Below, piece by piece: positions 43,220-53,199 of a stretch of DNA of 64,000 bases. Location of the stretch: assembly GCF_026719705.1 (NCBI RefSeq), contig NZ_JAPPRR010000003.1, positions 248,001 through 312,000 of the forward strand. The letters are read 5' to 3'. Every line of letters begins with the position of its first letter. Within the stretch, counting starts at the first letter, position 1. The stretch comes from Pseudokordiimonas caeni (lineage in GTDB: Bacteria; Pseudomonadota; Alphaproteobacteria; Sphingomonadales; Kordiimonadaceae). The translations under genes were made by a program, and so were the position numbers. Below the pieces are notes generated by a model that worked only from the letters and a program-made list of their open reading frames with translations, had not been told where the DNA came from and did no database searches.

Positions 43220-44770
43220 TCAGGCGCTGGCCCTCGCGGCCTTGGCGCCGATCAGGCTTTTGCCTGTCATTTCGGCAGGCTGGTCGAGCCCCATGAGCGC
43301 GAGCATGGTGGGGGCGACGTCCGACAGGGCCCCGTCATGGATCGCCACGTCACGGTTCACCAGAAGGGCAGGGACATCGGTTGTCGTATGCTGGGTGTGG
43401 GCCTGGCCCGTTGCTTCATCCAGCATTTCCTCGCAGTTGCCATGGTCGGCGGTGACGATCATCGCGCCGTCCACCTTCTTGATTGCAGTCTCCAGCCGTG
43501 CGAGGCAGGCATCCACGGCTTCAACAGCCTTGATGGCGGCCGAAAGGTCGCCCGTGTGGCCGACCATGTCGCCGTTCGCGTAATTGACGATGATGGCCCC
43601 GTATTTGCCGCTTTCGATCGCTTCCACCAGCCGGTCGGTCACTTCGGGAGCCGACATTTCGGGCTTCAGGTCGTAGGTCGCCACGTCCGGCGACGGGATC
43701 AGGATACGGTCTTCGCCCTCGAACACGGCTTCCGAGCCGCCGTTGAAGAAGAAGGTGACATGGGCATATTTCTCGGTCTCCGCGATGCGGAGCTGCGGGA
43801 TATGGTTGCGCGCCAGAATTTCGCCGAAGCTGTTTGTCAGTTCCTCGGACGCGAAAATGGCAGGCACAAATTCGTTCAGCGCCACCGAATATTCGACCAT
43901 GCCGGCAACAGCGGCGAACTTGACGATAGGGCCACGATCAAAGCCGTCAAACGCCGGATCGACAAGGGCGGTGAGGATCTGGCGGGCACGGTCGGCGCGG
44001 AAATTGGCCATCAGGAGGCCGTCGCCGTCCTTCATGCCGGAATAATCGCCGATCACGGTTGCCTTGACGAACTCGTCATTTTCCTGCCGCGCGTAAGCAG
44101 CCGACAGGGCGCTAAGCGCGCTTGGTGTCGTGTGGATACCCTGGCCCTTCACCATGGCATTGTAAGCTTGCGAAACGCGGTCCCAGCGCTTGTCGCGGTC
44201 CATCGCGAAATAACGGCCGGTGACGGTGGCGATTGCGGTGTCGGCACAGCCAGCGATCTTGGCTTCGAAATCCGCGAGGAAGGCTTCGGCCGAGCGCGGT
44301 GGTGTGTCGCGGCCGTCAAGGAAGGCATGAATGCGCACCGGGATACCGGCAGCGGACAGTACCTTGGCGAGCGCCACCATATGGTCCTGATGGCTGTGCA
44401 CGCCGCCGGGTGACAGCAGCCCCATCACATGGGCCGCACCACCCGAGGCCTTGAGCTTGGCGACATAATCATCAAGCACCGGCATTTTGGCGAGGCTGCC
44501 ATCGGCGATCGCGGCATCGATGCGGGGCAGGTCCTGCATCACCACGCGGCCGGAGCCGAGGTTCATGTGGCCAACCTCCGAGTTGCCCATCTGCCCTTCC
44601 GGCAGGCCGACGGCGAGGCCGGAGGTGGCAAGCCATGCGCGTGGCACGCTGTTCCAAAGGCGGGTGTAGGTCGGGGTCTTGGCAAGCTTGATTGCGTTGT
44701 TGGCGCTTTCCTCGCGGTAGCCCCAGCCATCCAGAATACACAGAACCACCGTTTTGTAAGCCACGGTCAT
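43220..44770 (-). CDS. gpmI: 2,3-bisphosphoglycerate-independent phosphoglycerate mutase
   Basis: A 516-residue GpmI of the alkaline phosphatase superfamily with two manganese ions, interconverting 3- and 2-phosphoglycerate. VVLCILDGWGYREESANNAI begins the phosphatase half and MGNSEVGHMNLGSGRVV carries the phosphoserine nucleophile, about residue 66. The transferase half shows HSHQDHMVALA, FLDGRDTPPRSA and GRYFAMDRDKRWDR. The last part has NYANGDMVGHTGDL and MIVTADHGNCEEM with metal ligands. ATG 44770 follows GAGGAGAA; a longer frame to 44863 has no family match. It ends 2 bases before the EnvC-like gene. Confidence 0.97.
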   Translation of the reverse strand: MTVAYKTVVLCILDGWGYREESANNAIKLAKTPTYTRLWNSVPRAWLATSGLAVGLPEGQMGNSEVGHMNLGSGRVVMQDLPRIDAAIADGSLAKMPVLDDYVAKLKASGGAAHVMGLLSPGGVHSHQDHMVALAKVLSAAGIPVRIHAFLDGRDTPPRSAEAFLADFEAKIAGCADTAIATVTGRYFAMDRDKRWDRVSQAYNAMVKGQGIHTTPSALSALSAAYARQENDEFVKATVIGDYSGMKDGDGLLMANFRADRARQILTALVDPAFDGFDRGPIVKFAAVAGMVEYSVALNEFVPAIFASEELTNSFGEILARNHIPQLRIAETEKYAHVTFFFNGGSEAVFEGEDRILIPSPDVATYDLKPEMSAPEVTDRLVEAIESGKYGAIIVNYANGDMVGHTGDLSAAIKAVEAVDACLARLETAIKKVDGAMIVTADHGNCEEMLDEATGQAHTQHTTTDVPALLVNRDVAIHDGALSDVAPTMLALMGLDQPAEMTGKSLIGAKAARASA

Positions 44771-44823
44771 TTCTCCTCGTTCGGGACGGCGGGGAGGGGC
44801 CGTCCCCTGTTCGTTCCCGGGCT

Positions 44824-45285
44824 TCAGTCCCGGTGATACGGGTGCCCGGCCGTGATCGACCACACCCTGTAAAGCTGCTCGGCAATCATCGCGCGCACCA
44901 GCATGTGAGGCCAGGTGAGCGTGCCAAGCGCGAGGGTGAGATCCGCCCGCTGCCGCACGCTTTCATCAAGGCCGTCGGCACCGCCGATAATGACAGCAAG
45001 ACTGTTAAAGCCCTGACCCGACCAGCCGTCAAACTTTTTCGCGAGATCGCGGGAGGAAAGGTGCTTGCCGCGCTCGTCAAGGGCTATCACCACCGCGCCG
45101 TCCGGCACGGCGGCGAGGATGCGTTCGGCCTCGCGCGCTTTCCGCTCGTCGGCGGATTGCGCGGGCTTCTTGATATCAATTTCATGGATATCGAGCCGCC
45201 ACGGCAGGCGTTTCTGATAGGTCGAAACCAAGTCCTGCTCCGGCCCGCGTTGCATGCGGCCGACGGCTATCAGGGTAATGAACAC
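44824..45285 (-). CDS. rlmH: 23S rRNA (pseudouridine-1915-N3)-methyltransferase
   Basis: A 153-residue SPOUT-class RlmH, which methylates pseudouridine 1915 in helix 69 of 23S rRNA on assembled 70S ribosomes. It begins MFITLIAVGRMQRGPEQDLV and contains the knot residues VVIALDERGKHLSSRDLAKK, VIIGGADGLDESVRQRADL and, at the end, LALGTLTWPHMLVRAMIAEQ with YRVWSITAGHPYHRD. All are hallmark stretches. It lies between rsfS and gpmI, a typical order, so it should be co-transcribed with rsfS, another ribosome factor. Confidence 0.97.
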   Translation of the reverse strand: MFITLIAVGRMQRGPEQDLVSTYQKRLPWRLDIHEIDIKKPAQSADERKAREAERILAAVPDGAVVIALDERGKHLSSRDLAKKFDGWSGQGFNSLAVIIGGADGLDESVRQRADLTLALGTLTWPHMLVRAMIAEQLYRVWSITAGHPYHRD

Positions 45286-45367
45286 GTCTCATCTCTCCGT
45301 GGCAATCGGGTCTTCCTCGGTGCCGCCTGCTGCGGCATCCGTTTCCTTCCTGCCACTGGCGACCGCG

Positions 45368-45760
45368 TCAGTTGATCGCGTCGCTGCCCTCAAGATCGGT
45401 CGCCCACATCTTGTCGAGATTGTAGAAGTGGCGAACTTCAGGGCGGAAGATATGCACGATCACATCGCCGGCATCGATCAGGACCCAATCGGCCTGCTCG
45501 AGACCTTCGACGGCAAGGTCCTTGTGGCCAATCGCCTTCAGGCCCTTGACGACATAATCGGCAAGTGCGGCGACATGGCGCTGCGAGCCCCCGTTCGCGA
45601 TGACCATATGGTCGGCGATGGAGGTTTTTCCCTTGAGGTCGATTGCGTTGATTTCGGTCGCCTTGTTTTTATCAAGGCAGTCGATGACGGTGCTGAGGAT
45701 GTCCTTCGTGGAAAGGACCGGGCCGTTGTTGACGCTAAGCGTCTCCATGTTGGCGAGCAA
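45368..45760 (-). CDS. rsfS: ribosomal silencing factor RsfS
   Basis: A 130-residue RsfS (DUF143/Iojap), which binds L14 of the large subunit and blocks joining with the small subunit in starvation. The core runs from VLSTKDILSTVIDCLDKNKA through INAIDLKGKTSIADHMVIAN to LIDAGDVIVHIFRPEVRHFY followed by NLDKMW. I use TTG 45760 because AAGGAG lies at the right distance only from this codon; ATG 45748, four codons on, lacks such spacing. Only 82 bases separate it from rlmH, and nadD ends 12 bases upstream. Confidence 0.95.
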   Translation of the reverse strand: MLANMETLSVNNGPVLSTKDILSTVIDCLDKNKATEINAIDLKGKTSIADHMVIANGGSQRHVAALADYVVKGLKAIGHKDLAVEGLEQADWVLIDAGDVIVHIFRPEVRHFYNLDKMWATDLEGSDAIN

Positions 45761-45772
45761 TGAGTTCTCCTT

Positions 45773-46402
45773 TCATAAAGCCTCCGCATACCATTTTGGA
45801 CCCGACTGGCGGCGGATGGCACTGGCCGATGCAGGATGCCTTGGAAGTGTTACAAAACACCATGCGGGCGGCCGGGCACGGACAAGTCTTTGGGGCTTCA
45901 CAAGAAACCGGCCAAAACGGCGGGCAATCCCGCCTCCGTGCCTGTGTCGAGCATAGCCCGGACGGTCGAAAATCGCAATGGTGACAGCGTGGGGAATCTC
46001 GCTCCAGCGCTGCCAGCGGTCGAAGCTTGCCATATTGTCGGCACCCATCAGCCACACGAAGCGGGTCAGCGGCATGCGGGCCTTTAATGCCTCGATCGTA
46101 TCCGCCGTGAAACGGGTGCCGAGGCGTTTCTCGATATCGGTGGCGCGCATGCGGGGCGGGCGGGCAATCCTGCCCGCAGATTTCAGCCGTGCCGGGAATG
46201 GGGCCATGTCGCTCGCCGCATCCTTCAGCGGGTTGCCGGGGCTGACCATCAGCCACACTTCGTCAACGCCGAGGCGTGTGAGTGCTGCCTTCGCGATATG
46301 GGCGTGACCGTCGTGCGCCGGGTTGAAGCTGCCGCCATAAAGCCCGATGGTGCGACCGCGCGACCGGGCCGCATCACGGTAAAGGGATAAGCCGCCTTTC
46401 AA
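45773..46402 (-). CDS. nadD: nicotinate-nucleotide adenylyltransferase
   Basis: A 209-residue NadD, which makes deamido-NAD from nicotinate mononucleotide and ATP. The nucleotide-binding motif [20 protein letters not shown] near residue 20 carries the H-x-G-H signature as [17 protein letters not shown] is the substrate-binding strand, [17 protein letters not shown] the central strand, and ASASAIRRQ near the end is a variant of the usual S-S-T-x-I-R. A start ATG at 46402 overlaps the proA stop by 4 bases, so the two are coupled. It belongs to the proBA-nadD-rsfS-rlmH operon. Confidence 0.95.
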   Translation of the reverse strand: MKGGLSLYRDAARSRGRTIGLYGGSFNPAHDGHAHIAKAALTRLGVDEVWLMVSPGNPLKDAASDMAPFPARLKSAGRIARPPRMRATDIEKRLGTRFTADTIEALKARMPLTRFVWLMGADNMASFDRWQRWSEIPHAVTIAIFDRPGYARHRHGGGIARRFGRFLVKPQRLVRARPPAWCFVTLPRHPASASAIRRQSGPKWYAEAL

Positions 46403-47661
46403 GGACGGACCTGCCCGGTGCCGCGCACCTGGTATTTGAAGCTCGTCAGCTGTTCCAGTCCCACCGGACCGCGTGCATGGATGCGGCCGGTGGCGATGCC
46501 AATCTCGGCGCCCATGCCGAACTCGCCGCCATCGGCAAACTGCGTAGAGGCATTGTGCATCACGATGGCACTGTCCACCTGCTTCAGGAATTGTTCGGCG
46601 GCGGCGATATCCTCGGTGAGGATGCTTTCGGTATGGCCCGACGACCAGGCGCCGATATGCTCCACAGCACCCGGCACCCCGCCCACAAACTTGGCCGAGA
46701 TGATAGCGTCCAGATATTCTGTGCGCCAGTCTTCATCCGTTGCCGGTTTCACGCGGGGGTCAAGCGTAACGACTTCCTCGTCGCCGCGCACTTCGCAGCC
46801 TGCATCCAGCAGCGCCTTCACAAGGCGCGGTGCGAAATCGCGGGCGCGGCGGTCGATCAGCAGTGTTTCAGCGGCGCCGCAAATGCCGGTGCGGCGCATC
46901 TTGGCGTTCAAAAGGATTCTCTCCGCCATGTCGGGGTTGGCGGCACCATCCACATAAACGTGGCAGATGCCTTCAAGGTGCGCGAAGACGGGCACCCGGC
47001 TTTCCTTCTGCACACGGTCGACAAGCGAGCGTCCGCCGCGCGGCACGATCACGTCGATATAATCGGACATGCCAAGCATGGCGCCGACGGCGGCCCGGTC
47101 GCGCGTCATCACCAGCTGGATGGCATCTTCAGGCAGGCCGGCGTGGCCAAGACCTTCCACGAGCTTGGCGTGAATGGCTTTGGAGCTTTCAAAGCTTTCG
47201 CTGCCACCACGCAGGATCACGGCATTCCCGGCCTTCAGGCATAGGGCGCCGGCATCAGCAGTCACATTCGGGCGGCTTTCATAGATCACACCAATCACGC
47301 CGAGCGGGGTGCGCACGCGTGCGATATTCAGGCCGTTAGGGCGTGTCCAGCTCGAGGTAACCTGACCAACCGGATCAGGCAGGTGGGCGATGGCCTCCAG
47401 CCCCTTGGCGATGCCTTCGATGCGTGCATCATCCAGCTTCAGCCGGTCGATCATCGCAGGTGTCAGGCCCTTGGCTTCAGCGGCGGCGCAGTCGCGGGCG
47501 TTGGCAGCTAAAAGGTCTGCCTTGCCTTGCCGGATCAGTTTGGCGGCGGCGATGAGGGCAAGGTTCTTGGCTTCCGTTGGCGCGTCTGCAAGCACGCGTG
47601 CGGCGGCACGGGCACGTTTGCCCATGGCCTCCATATCCACGGTGGTTGCAGCGTCAGTCAT
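46399..47661 (-). CDS. proA: gamma-glutamyl phosphate reductase
   Basis: A 420-residue ProA, which reduces glutamyl phosphate to glutamate semialdehyde with NADPH, the second step of proline synthesis. Landmarks include [60 protein letters not shown] and [17 protein letters not shown], where the cysteine in GIC is the catalytic residue near residue 255. The C-terminus has [20 protein letters not shown] and [15 protein letters not shown]. Start ATG 47661 with GGAGGCGA ahead. It lies 22 bases downstream of proB, the preceding enzyme, and overlaps nadD by 4 bases. Confidence 0.98.
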   Translation of the reverse strand: MTDAATTVDMEAMGKRARAAARVLADAPTEAKNLALIAAAKLIRQGKADLLAANARDCAAAEAKGLTPAMIDRLKLDDARIEGIAKGLEAIAHLPDPVGQVTSSWTRPNGLNIARVRTPLGVIGVIYESRPNVTADAGALCLKAGNAVILRGGSESFESSKAIHAKLVEGLGHAGLPEDAIQLVMTRDRAAVGAMLGMSDYIDVIVPRGGRSLVDRVQKESRVPVFAHLEGICHVYVDGAANPDMAERILLNAKMRRTGICGAAETLLIDRRARDFAPRLVKALLDAGCEVRGDEEVVTLDPRVKPATDEDWRTEYLDAIISAKFVGGVPGAVEHIGAWSSGHTESILTEDIAAAEQFLKQVDSAIVMHNASTQFADGGEFGMGAEIGIATGRIHARGPVGLEQLTSFKYQVRGTGQVRP

Positions 47662-47683
47662 GGTCGCCTCCTCAAAATCCGGA

Positions 47684-48811
47684 CTAGAATATCACCATAT
47701 CGTCGCGGTGGACGAGGGCAGAACGCCCCGAGTAGCCAAGGATACTGCTGATTTCCTTGATCTGGCAGCCCTTGATCTTGTCCGCCTCGACGGAACCATA
47801 GGCTGCGAGCCCTTGCCCCACCAGATGCTGGTGGCGGTCCAGAAGGGCAATCAACGAGCCGCGATTGAAATTGCCGTCAACGCCGGTCACGCCGGCCGGC
47901 AACAGGCTGGCGCCACCCCGGATGGCGGCAACGGCGCCGTCATCCAGATGCGCGAAGCCCTGCGGCGCCATCAGGCCCCGGATCCAGCGCTTGCGGATGG
48001 TCAGCGGGTCTTCGCTGGCGATGAAGATCGTGTGGCGTTCACCGTCAATCAGGCGCCCGACCGGGCGTTCGGCCTCGCCCTTGGCGATGATCATCGAACA
48101 GCCGCCCGCCATGGCAATCTTGGCGGCGGCAAGCTTGGTGATCATGCCGCCGGTGCCGGCGGTTGTCGCCCCCGGCGGGCCCGCCATCGCGTCGATTGCA
48201 GGCGTGATCTTTTCAACGACCGAAACGAAAGGCGCATCGGGGCTCTTCCGCGGGTCGGTTTCATAGAGGCCGTCGATATCCGAAAACAGGATCAGGAGAT
48301 CGGCACCTGTGAGGTGCGCAACACGCGCTGAAAGGCGGTCGTTATCACCAAAGCGGATTTCGGTCGTCGCTACCGTGTCGTTTTCGTTGATGACAGGGAC
48401 AATGCCACGATCGAGGAGCGTCTCAAGCGTGTTGCGGGCGTTCAGGTAACTCGGCCGTTCTTCAAGGTCATCAAGGGTGAGGAGGATTTGCCCCACCACA
48501 ATATCGCGCTTGGCGAACACGTCCTGATAGGCACCGGCGAGGCGGATCTGGCCGACAGCGGCGGCGGCCTGCGCGTCTTCCAGCCGGTCGGGACGCGTGG
48601 AATAGCCGATGGCTTCACGCCCCATTGCGATGGCGCCGGAGGATACGAGGATCACCTGGATGCCGCGCGCCTTGAGGGCAGCCACGTCATCGGCCAGCGA
48701 GTTCAGCCACGCTTCGCGCACGACGCTGCGGTTGCCATCGATCAGCAAAGCCGAGCCGATTTTCAGGACGATCCGGCGGGTGTCCTTTAGTCTGTCGCTG
48801 AATGTGGTCAT
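47684..48811 (-). CDS. proB: glutamate 5-kinase
   Basis: A 375-residue ProB, which phosphorylates glutamate in the first and feedback-controlled step of proline synthesis. The amino-acid-kinase domain has [46 protein letters not shown]-like [20 protein letters not shown] and [22 protein letters not shown]-terminal PUA domain spans about residues 275-370 and contains [20 protein letters not shown] and [20 protein letters not shown]. The two-domain length is normal. It stands between obgE and proA on the minus strand; the 39-base gap to obgE suggests one long transcript or a nearby promoter. Confidence 0.97.
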   Translation of the reverse strand: MTTFSDRLKDTRRIVLKIGSALLIDGNRSVVREAWLNSLADDVAALKARGIQVILVSSGAIAMGREAIGYSTRPDRLEDAQAAAAVGQIRLAGAYQDVFAKRDIVVGQILLTLDDLEERPSYLNARNTLETLLDRGIVPVINENDTVATTEIRFGDNDRLSARVAHLTGADLLILFSDIDGLYETDPRKSPDAPFVSVVEKITPAIDAMAGPPGATTAGTGGMITKLAAAKIAMAGGCSMIIAKGEAERPVGRLIDGERHTIFIASEDPLTIRKRWIRGLMAPQGFAHLDDGAVAAIRGGASLLPAGVTGVDGNFNRGSLIALLDRHQHLVGQGLAAYGSVEADKIKGCQIKEISSILGYSGRSALVHRDDMVIF

Positions 48812-48850
48812 TTGGCCGTGGCCCCTCGAAATTACGGGGGCACAGCCTAA

Positions 48851-50016
<1,166 letters not shown>

Positions 50017-50051
50017 CCGAAACTTCAGGTGCTGCCGAAGCAGCGCGCGCC

Positions 50052-50312
50052 TCAGGCGTCGGTGCCGTAAACCGAAACGTAGGACTTGCCGCCCGTCGAT
50101 TTCGAGAACTTCACCTGACCTTCGATCAGCGCGAACAGGGTGTGGTCCTTGCCCATGCCGACGTTGTCGCCCGGATACCATTTGGTACCGCGCTGACGAA
50201 CGAGGATGTTGCCGGCGAGAACATTTTCACCGCCGAATTTTTTCACGCCCAGACGGCGACCGATAGAGTCGCGGCCGTTACGGGAACTACCACCAGCTTT
50301 TTTGTGAGCCAT
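50052..50312 (-). CDS. rpmA: 50S ribosomal protein L27
   Basis: An 86-residue L27, located near the peptidyl transferase centre. It starts [20 protein letters not shown] and continues [20 protein letters not shown] and [20 protein letters not shown], exactly the family pattern. The N-terminus lacks the leader cleaved in Firmicutes. It follows rplU by 26 bases on the minus strand and has GAAGGAGTAAC before its start. A terminator-like hairpin follows. Confidence 0.98.
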   Translation of the reverse strand: MAHKKAGGSSRNGRDSIGRRLGVKKFGGENVLAGNILVRQRGTKWYPGDNVGMGKDHTLFALIEGQVKFSKSTGGKSYVSVYGTDA

Positions 50313-50338
50313 TTGGTTACTCCTTCAATCCCAGCCGC

Positions 50339-50698
50339 TTATTCAGCTGCAGCTTCTTCGGTTTTCTTTGCGGTCTTCTTGGCGGCAGCGCCAGCGATAC
50401 CAGTGATGCGCAGAACGGTGATCTCTTGACGATGACCACGCTTGCGGCGGTAGTTCTGGCGGCGCTTCTTTTTGAAGACGATGATCTTCTTGTCTTTCTT
50501 CTGCTCAAGAACGGTAGCGGTCACGTTAGCGCCTTTGAGGGTGGGTTCGCCAACCTTCACGCCTTTGTCGTCACCGACCATCAGAACTTCATCGAGGGTG
50601 ATGGTTGCACCAGCGTCGCCTGCCAGTTTCTCAACCTTGATCACATCGCCCTCGGCAACGCGGTATTGCTTACCGCCCGTCTTTACGACTGCGAACAT
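50339..50698 (-). CDS. rplU: 50S ribosomal protein L21
   Basis: A 119-residue L21, which binds 23S rRNA. ATG 50698 gives [20 protein letters not shown], the classic start; longer frames upstream encode the leader. The core includes [20 protein letters not shown] and [20 protein letters not shown] with EITVLRI. A short Ala/Lys/Glu tail ([16 protein letters not shown]) follows, as in several alphaproteobacteria. GGAAGGAAC sits in front of the start. A strong promoter lies about 165 bases upstream, leaving a roughly 155-base structured leader. Confidence 0.97.
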   Translation of the reverse strand: MFAVVKTGGKQYRVAEGDVIKVEKLAGDAGATITLDEVLMVGDDKGVKVGEPTLKGANVTATVLEQKKDKKIIVFKKKRRQNYRRKRGHRQEITVLRITGIAGAAAKKTAKKTEEAAAE

Positions 50699-50757
50699 GT
50701 CTGTTCCTTCCATATATCGCCGCAGCAAACCGGGCGGGTCTCGGACCCTGATGGTTG

Positions 50758-50773
50758 CCGGGATTTCTCCCGG
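50758..50773 (-). repeat. GAAA-tetraloop hairpin in the rplU leader
   Basis: On the minus strand CCGGGA-GAAA-TCCCGG forms a 6-base-pair stem with a GNRA tetraloop, about 60 bases before the rplU start. It could take part in autoregulation by L21 but no known leader was matched. Confidence 0.4.
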
Positions 50774-50862
50774 GCGCCCCCGCACTTTGGGCGGTTTCCG
50801 CAGGCCTTTTTCAAAGCAAAAGCAGCGGCGGGTACACAAGTGCCCCGTCGCTAACCGGCGGG

Positions 50863-50890
50863 ACTATACGGATAACGCCCCCAAAGTCAA
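50863..50890 (-). promoter_or_regulatory. strong sigma-70 promoter of rplU-rpmA
   Basis: On the minus strand TTGACT (50890-50885), a 16-base spacer and TATAGT (50868-50863). Both boxes are near consensus, as expected for a ribosomal protein operon. Confidence 0.75.
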
Positions 50891-50914
50891 GCGAGAGCGG
50901 GGATTATTTGGTGC

Positions 50915-51355
50915 TTATTTGCGCGCTGTGGCGCTGACAAGCACACCGGCGAGCGTGTAGAGCAGGAGTCCCGCCAGAAAGACATAGCCACCCCATGCCA
51001 GCACATCGGCATCGATATGCTCGAAAATGTTGCCGGCATACTGGCGCAGCGGATCGGAAACCGCGTCCTTCAGCTTGTCCATCAGGGCATTGTCTTCCTT
51101 GCCCATGTCTCTCAGCATCGGCCACAGAAGCACACCCCACGCAAGCGCGGGGCCGAGGATCGCGAGCGACCGCTTGCGCAGGCGGATAAGTGCGGGCGCC
51201 AGGGCCGCAGCCACCAGCAGCACATAAACATCGGGATTGTTGATGTCATAATAGCTGACGGTGCCGACCATGCGGAAATCAAACATGGGTACGAAGCAGC
51301 CAAGCACGAGCAGGAACGCGCCGGCGAATGTCAGGGAATCAAGCTTGGTGTTCAT
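50915..51355 (-). CDS. small membrane protein of unknown family
   Basis: A 146-residue protein that I do not recognise. Four hydrophobic segments are visible: LTFAGAFLLVLGCFVPMF, VYVLLVAAALAPALI, SLAILGPALAWGVLLWPML and LAWGGYVFLAGLLLYTLAGV. Between the third and fourth lies a soluble stretch, MGKEDNALMDKLKDAVSDPL and NIFEHIDAD. It is likely an inner-membrane protein with both ends inside. It reads toward the rplU promoter on the same strand and lies downstream of the RTX gene's terminator, so it is a separate unit. Its GC content and codon use look like the neighbours. Confidence 0.7.
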   Translation of the reverse strand: MNTKLDSLTFAGAFLLVLGCFVPMFDFRMVGTVSYYDINNPDVYVLLVAAALAPALIRLRKRSLAILGPALAWGVLLWPMLRDMGKEDNALMDKLKDAVSDPLRQYAGNIFEHIDADVLAWGGYVFLAGLLLYTLAGVLVSATARK

Positions 51356-51440
51356 GGAAAAGTCCGATCAATGAATTCTGGATCATATGGTTCAAGCCAC
51401 CAGTTTTAGGCATGGCGGATTGATCGGGCAAGAGCCTGTG

Positions 51441-51478
51441 AAAAGGGCGGCGGAACTATTCATATGTTCCTGCCGCCC
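51441..51478 (-). terminator. rho-independent terminator after the RTX gene
   Basis: GGGCGGC-GGAAC (51445-51456) pairs with GTTCC and GCCGCCC (51466-51478, one bulged T), 12 base pairs with loop TATTCATAT. On the minus strand it is followed by TTTTCACAGG. Confidence 0.75.
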
Positions 51479-51506
51479 CTGTCTTTTCAGATATGCCTGT
51501 TGCGGA

Positions 51507-53036
51507 TCAGTAGATGATGTCCGCGTCGACCACGGTTTCGAGTGTCAGCCCCATCAGGACGATGCTCGTATTGCCGCCAGTGTCGACAGAAAGGGCAGTC
51601 GCCCCGTCCACATCGATCTCCTCGGCATTGGCGAGCAGGTCTTCAAGGGTTTCGAAGTCGCGCGTGCTGTTCGAGAGATCGAGTGTGTCAACGCCGATTT
51701 CGAAGTCAAGGATCAAGTCGTCACCCGGTGCGCGGGTGACGACGAACAGGTCGGCGCCTTCGCCGCCTACAAGTGTGTCGTCGTCCTTGCCGCCATAGAG
51801 CGTGTCGTCGCCCGCACCGCCGTCGACTGAATCATTGCCATCGGATCCATAAAGGCCGTCGTTGCCATCATTTCCCAACAGAATGTCTTCGCCCCAGCTG
51901 CCGCCGAGTTGATCGTCGCCGTCGCTGCCGACCAACGTGTCATCGCCCTGTCCACCGTACATTTGGTTGCCGACCGTATCGCCCGCTATGATCTCGTCCA
52001 GATCGACCTGGTCGTTGCCGTTCGTATCTGCCCAGCTGCCACCAATCAGCAGATCGTCGCCAAGCGAGCCGAAGACAGCATCATTTCCCCCATTGCCGAT
52101 GAAGATATCATTCCCGAGGCCGCCGCCGAGGACGTCGTCGCCATCGCTACCGACGAGGGTGTCGTCACCCTTGCCGCCAAACATTTTGTTTTCGGCGGTC
52201 TCACTGAAGTCAATTTCATCCATGTCGACCTTTTTGTCGCCATTGGTATCGGTCCAGTTACCCGCAACCAGAAAATCATCACCAAGTCCGGCATATATCT
52301 GGTCGAAGCCGGAGCCGGCATTGCTGCCGAAATCGTCACCAACCAAAATGTCGTTGCTGTGACCTCCGTTCAGGATGTCGTCGCCTTCCCCACCGGCATA
52401 GATGTCGTTCGATGTTTTGGCACCGGAACCGGAGGCGATCCGGTCATCGCCGGCGCCGCCGAGGACGGTATCGTCGCCGGCGCCACCCCAAAGTTTGTCA
52501 TCGCCGCCTTGGCCGTCCATGTAATCGTCACCGCCGTTGCCGAGGGCGATCTCGTCAAGATCGGTGCCAGTAAACTCGTCATCGCCCCTGGTGCCTTGAA
52601 AATGAAGCTCGTCTCCGTCGTCTTCATCTTCGTCTTCATCATCGAAGTCGAATGCTGCTGCGGTGAGGTCTGCAAGCGTCAGCCCTTCAAGGCGCAGGCT
52701 GCGCGTGTCCGAGAAGGTGAAAACGACACCGCCATCGGTGTCGGCGCCGGTTGCCATGAGCGCTTCGAAGCTGGTGATACCGGCAAGGCCATCAAAGTCG
52801 ATGATGTCGCCCGCTGCGATATTGAAATCGGTGATCACATCATGGCCAGCACCGAACTCGAATTTGTCGGCACCGTCACCACCAGTCAGCGTATCGTCGC
52901 CACTCTGGCCCTCGAGTGTGTCGTTGCTGCCGAGCGCCGAAATCACGTCGTGGCCATCACCACCTTCAATCTTTTCGTTCGCGGCCGTGCCGGCAAGGGT
53001 GTCGTCGCCGCTCGTGCCTTCGATGTCTGCCATCAT
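51507..53036 (-). CDS. RTX calcium-binding protein with two EF-hand-like loops
   Basis: A 509-residue acidic protein made largely of RTX nonapeptides (GGxGxDxUx), which bind calcium in a beta-roll outside the cell. No signal peptide is present, as expected for type I secretion. Repeats near the N-terminus (DDTLAGTAANEKIEGGDGHD) lead into a domain with GADKFEFGAGHDVITDFNIA, then an Asp/Glu run DFDDEDEDEDDGDE near residue 135. The main repeat block covers about residues 150-440. Two loops, DTNGDKKVDMDE (263-274) and DTNGNDQVDLDE (337-348), match EF-hand calcium loops and lie in a 74-residue tandem duplication. The C-terminus LILDFEIGVDTLDLS is serralysin-like. ATG 53036 or 53033 follows GGAGACAG. 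No secretion genes adjoin. Confidence 0.88.
   Translation of the reverse strand: MMADIEGTSGDDTLAGTAANEKIEGGDGHDVISALGSNDTLEGQSGDDTLTGGDGADKFEFGAGHDVITDFNIAAGDIIDFDGLAGITSFEALMATGADTDGGVVFTFSDTRSLRLEGLTLADLTAAAFDFDDEDEDEDDGDELHFQGTRGDDEFTGTDLDEIALGNGGDDYMDGQGGDDKLWGGAGDDTVLGGAGDDRIASGSGAKTSNDIYAGGEGDDILNGGHSNDILVGDDFGSNAGSGFDQIYAGLGDDFLVAGNWTDTNGDKKVDMDEIDFSETAENKMFGGKGDDTLVGSDGDDVLGGGLGNDIFIGNGGNDAVFGSLGDDLLIGGSWADTNGNDQVDLDEIIAGDTVGNQMYGGQGDDTLVGSDGDDQLGGSWGEDILLGNDGNDGLYGSDGNDSVDGGAGDDTLYGGKDDDTLVGGEGADLFVVTRAPGDDLILDFEIGVDTLDLSNSTRDFETLEDLLANAEEIDVDGATALSVDTGGNTSIVLMGLTLETVVDADIIY
51846..52289 (-). repeat. tandem 74-residue duplication within the RTX gene
   Basis: Residues 250-323 and 324-397 of the RTX protein align along their length: both run GDDxLxxGxWxDTNGxxxVDxDE, then a KMFGGKGDDTLVGSDGDD or QMYGGQGDDTLVGSDGDD block. 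The units are 222 bases each and in frame. Confidence 0.75.
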
Positions 53037-53199
53037 CTGTCTCCGATAAATTGATACTGACGCCTCCATGCGAAACTGCCATTCGTCGGAAGTGTCCCGT
53101 GTGGGGATGACGATCCGGCGGCGGCAGTTAATGAAAGGTTAAGGAGTCAATTCGGCAGAAATTAGGCTCAAGTACCAATTTTTGACCGGGCTGCAGAAT

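Noticed and set aside
51909-53054. 381-residue open frame on the plus strand opposite the RTX gene
   Set aside because: Antisense of a repetitive, GC-rich RTX coding region; it has Val/Ala/Ile-rich repeats with no fold or family match.
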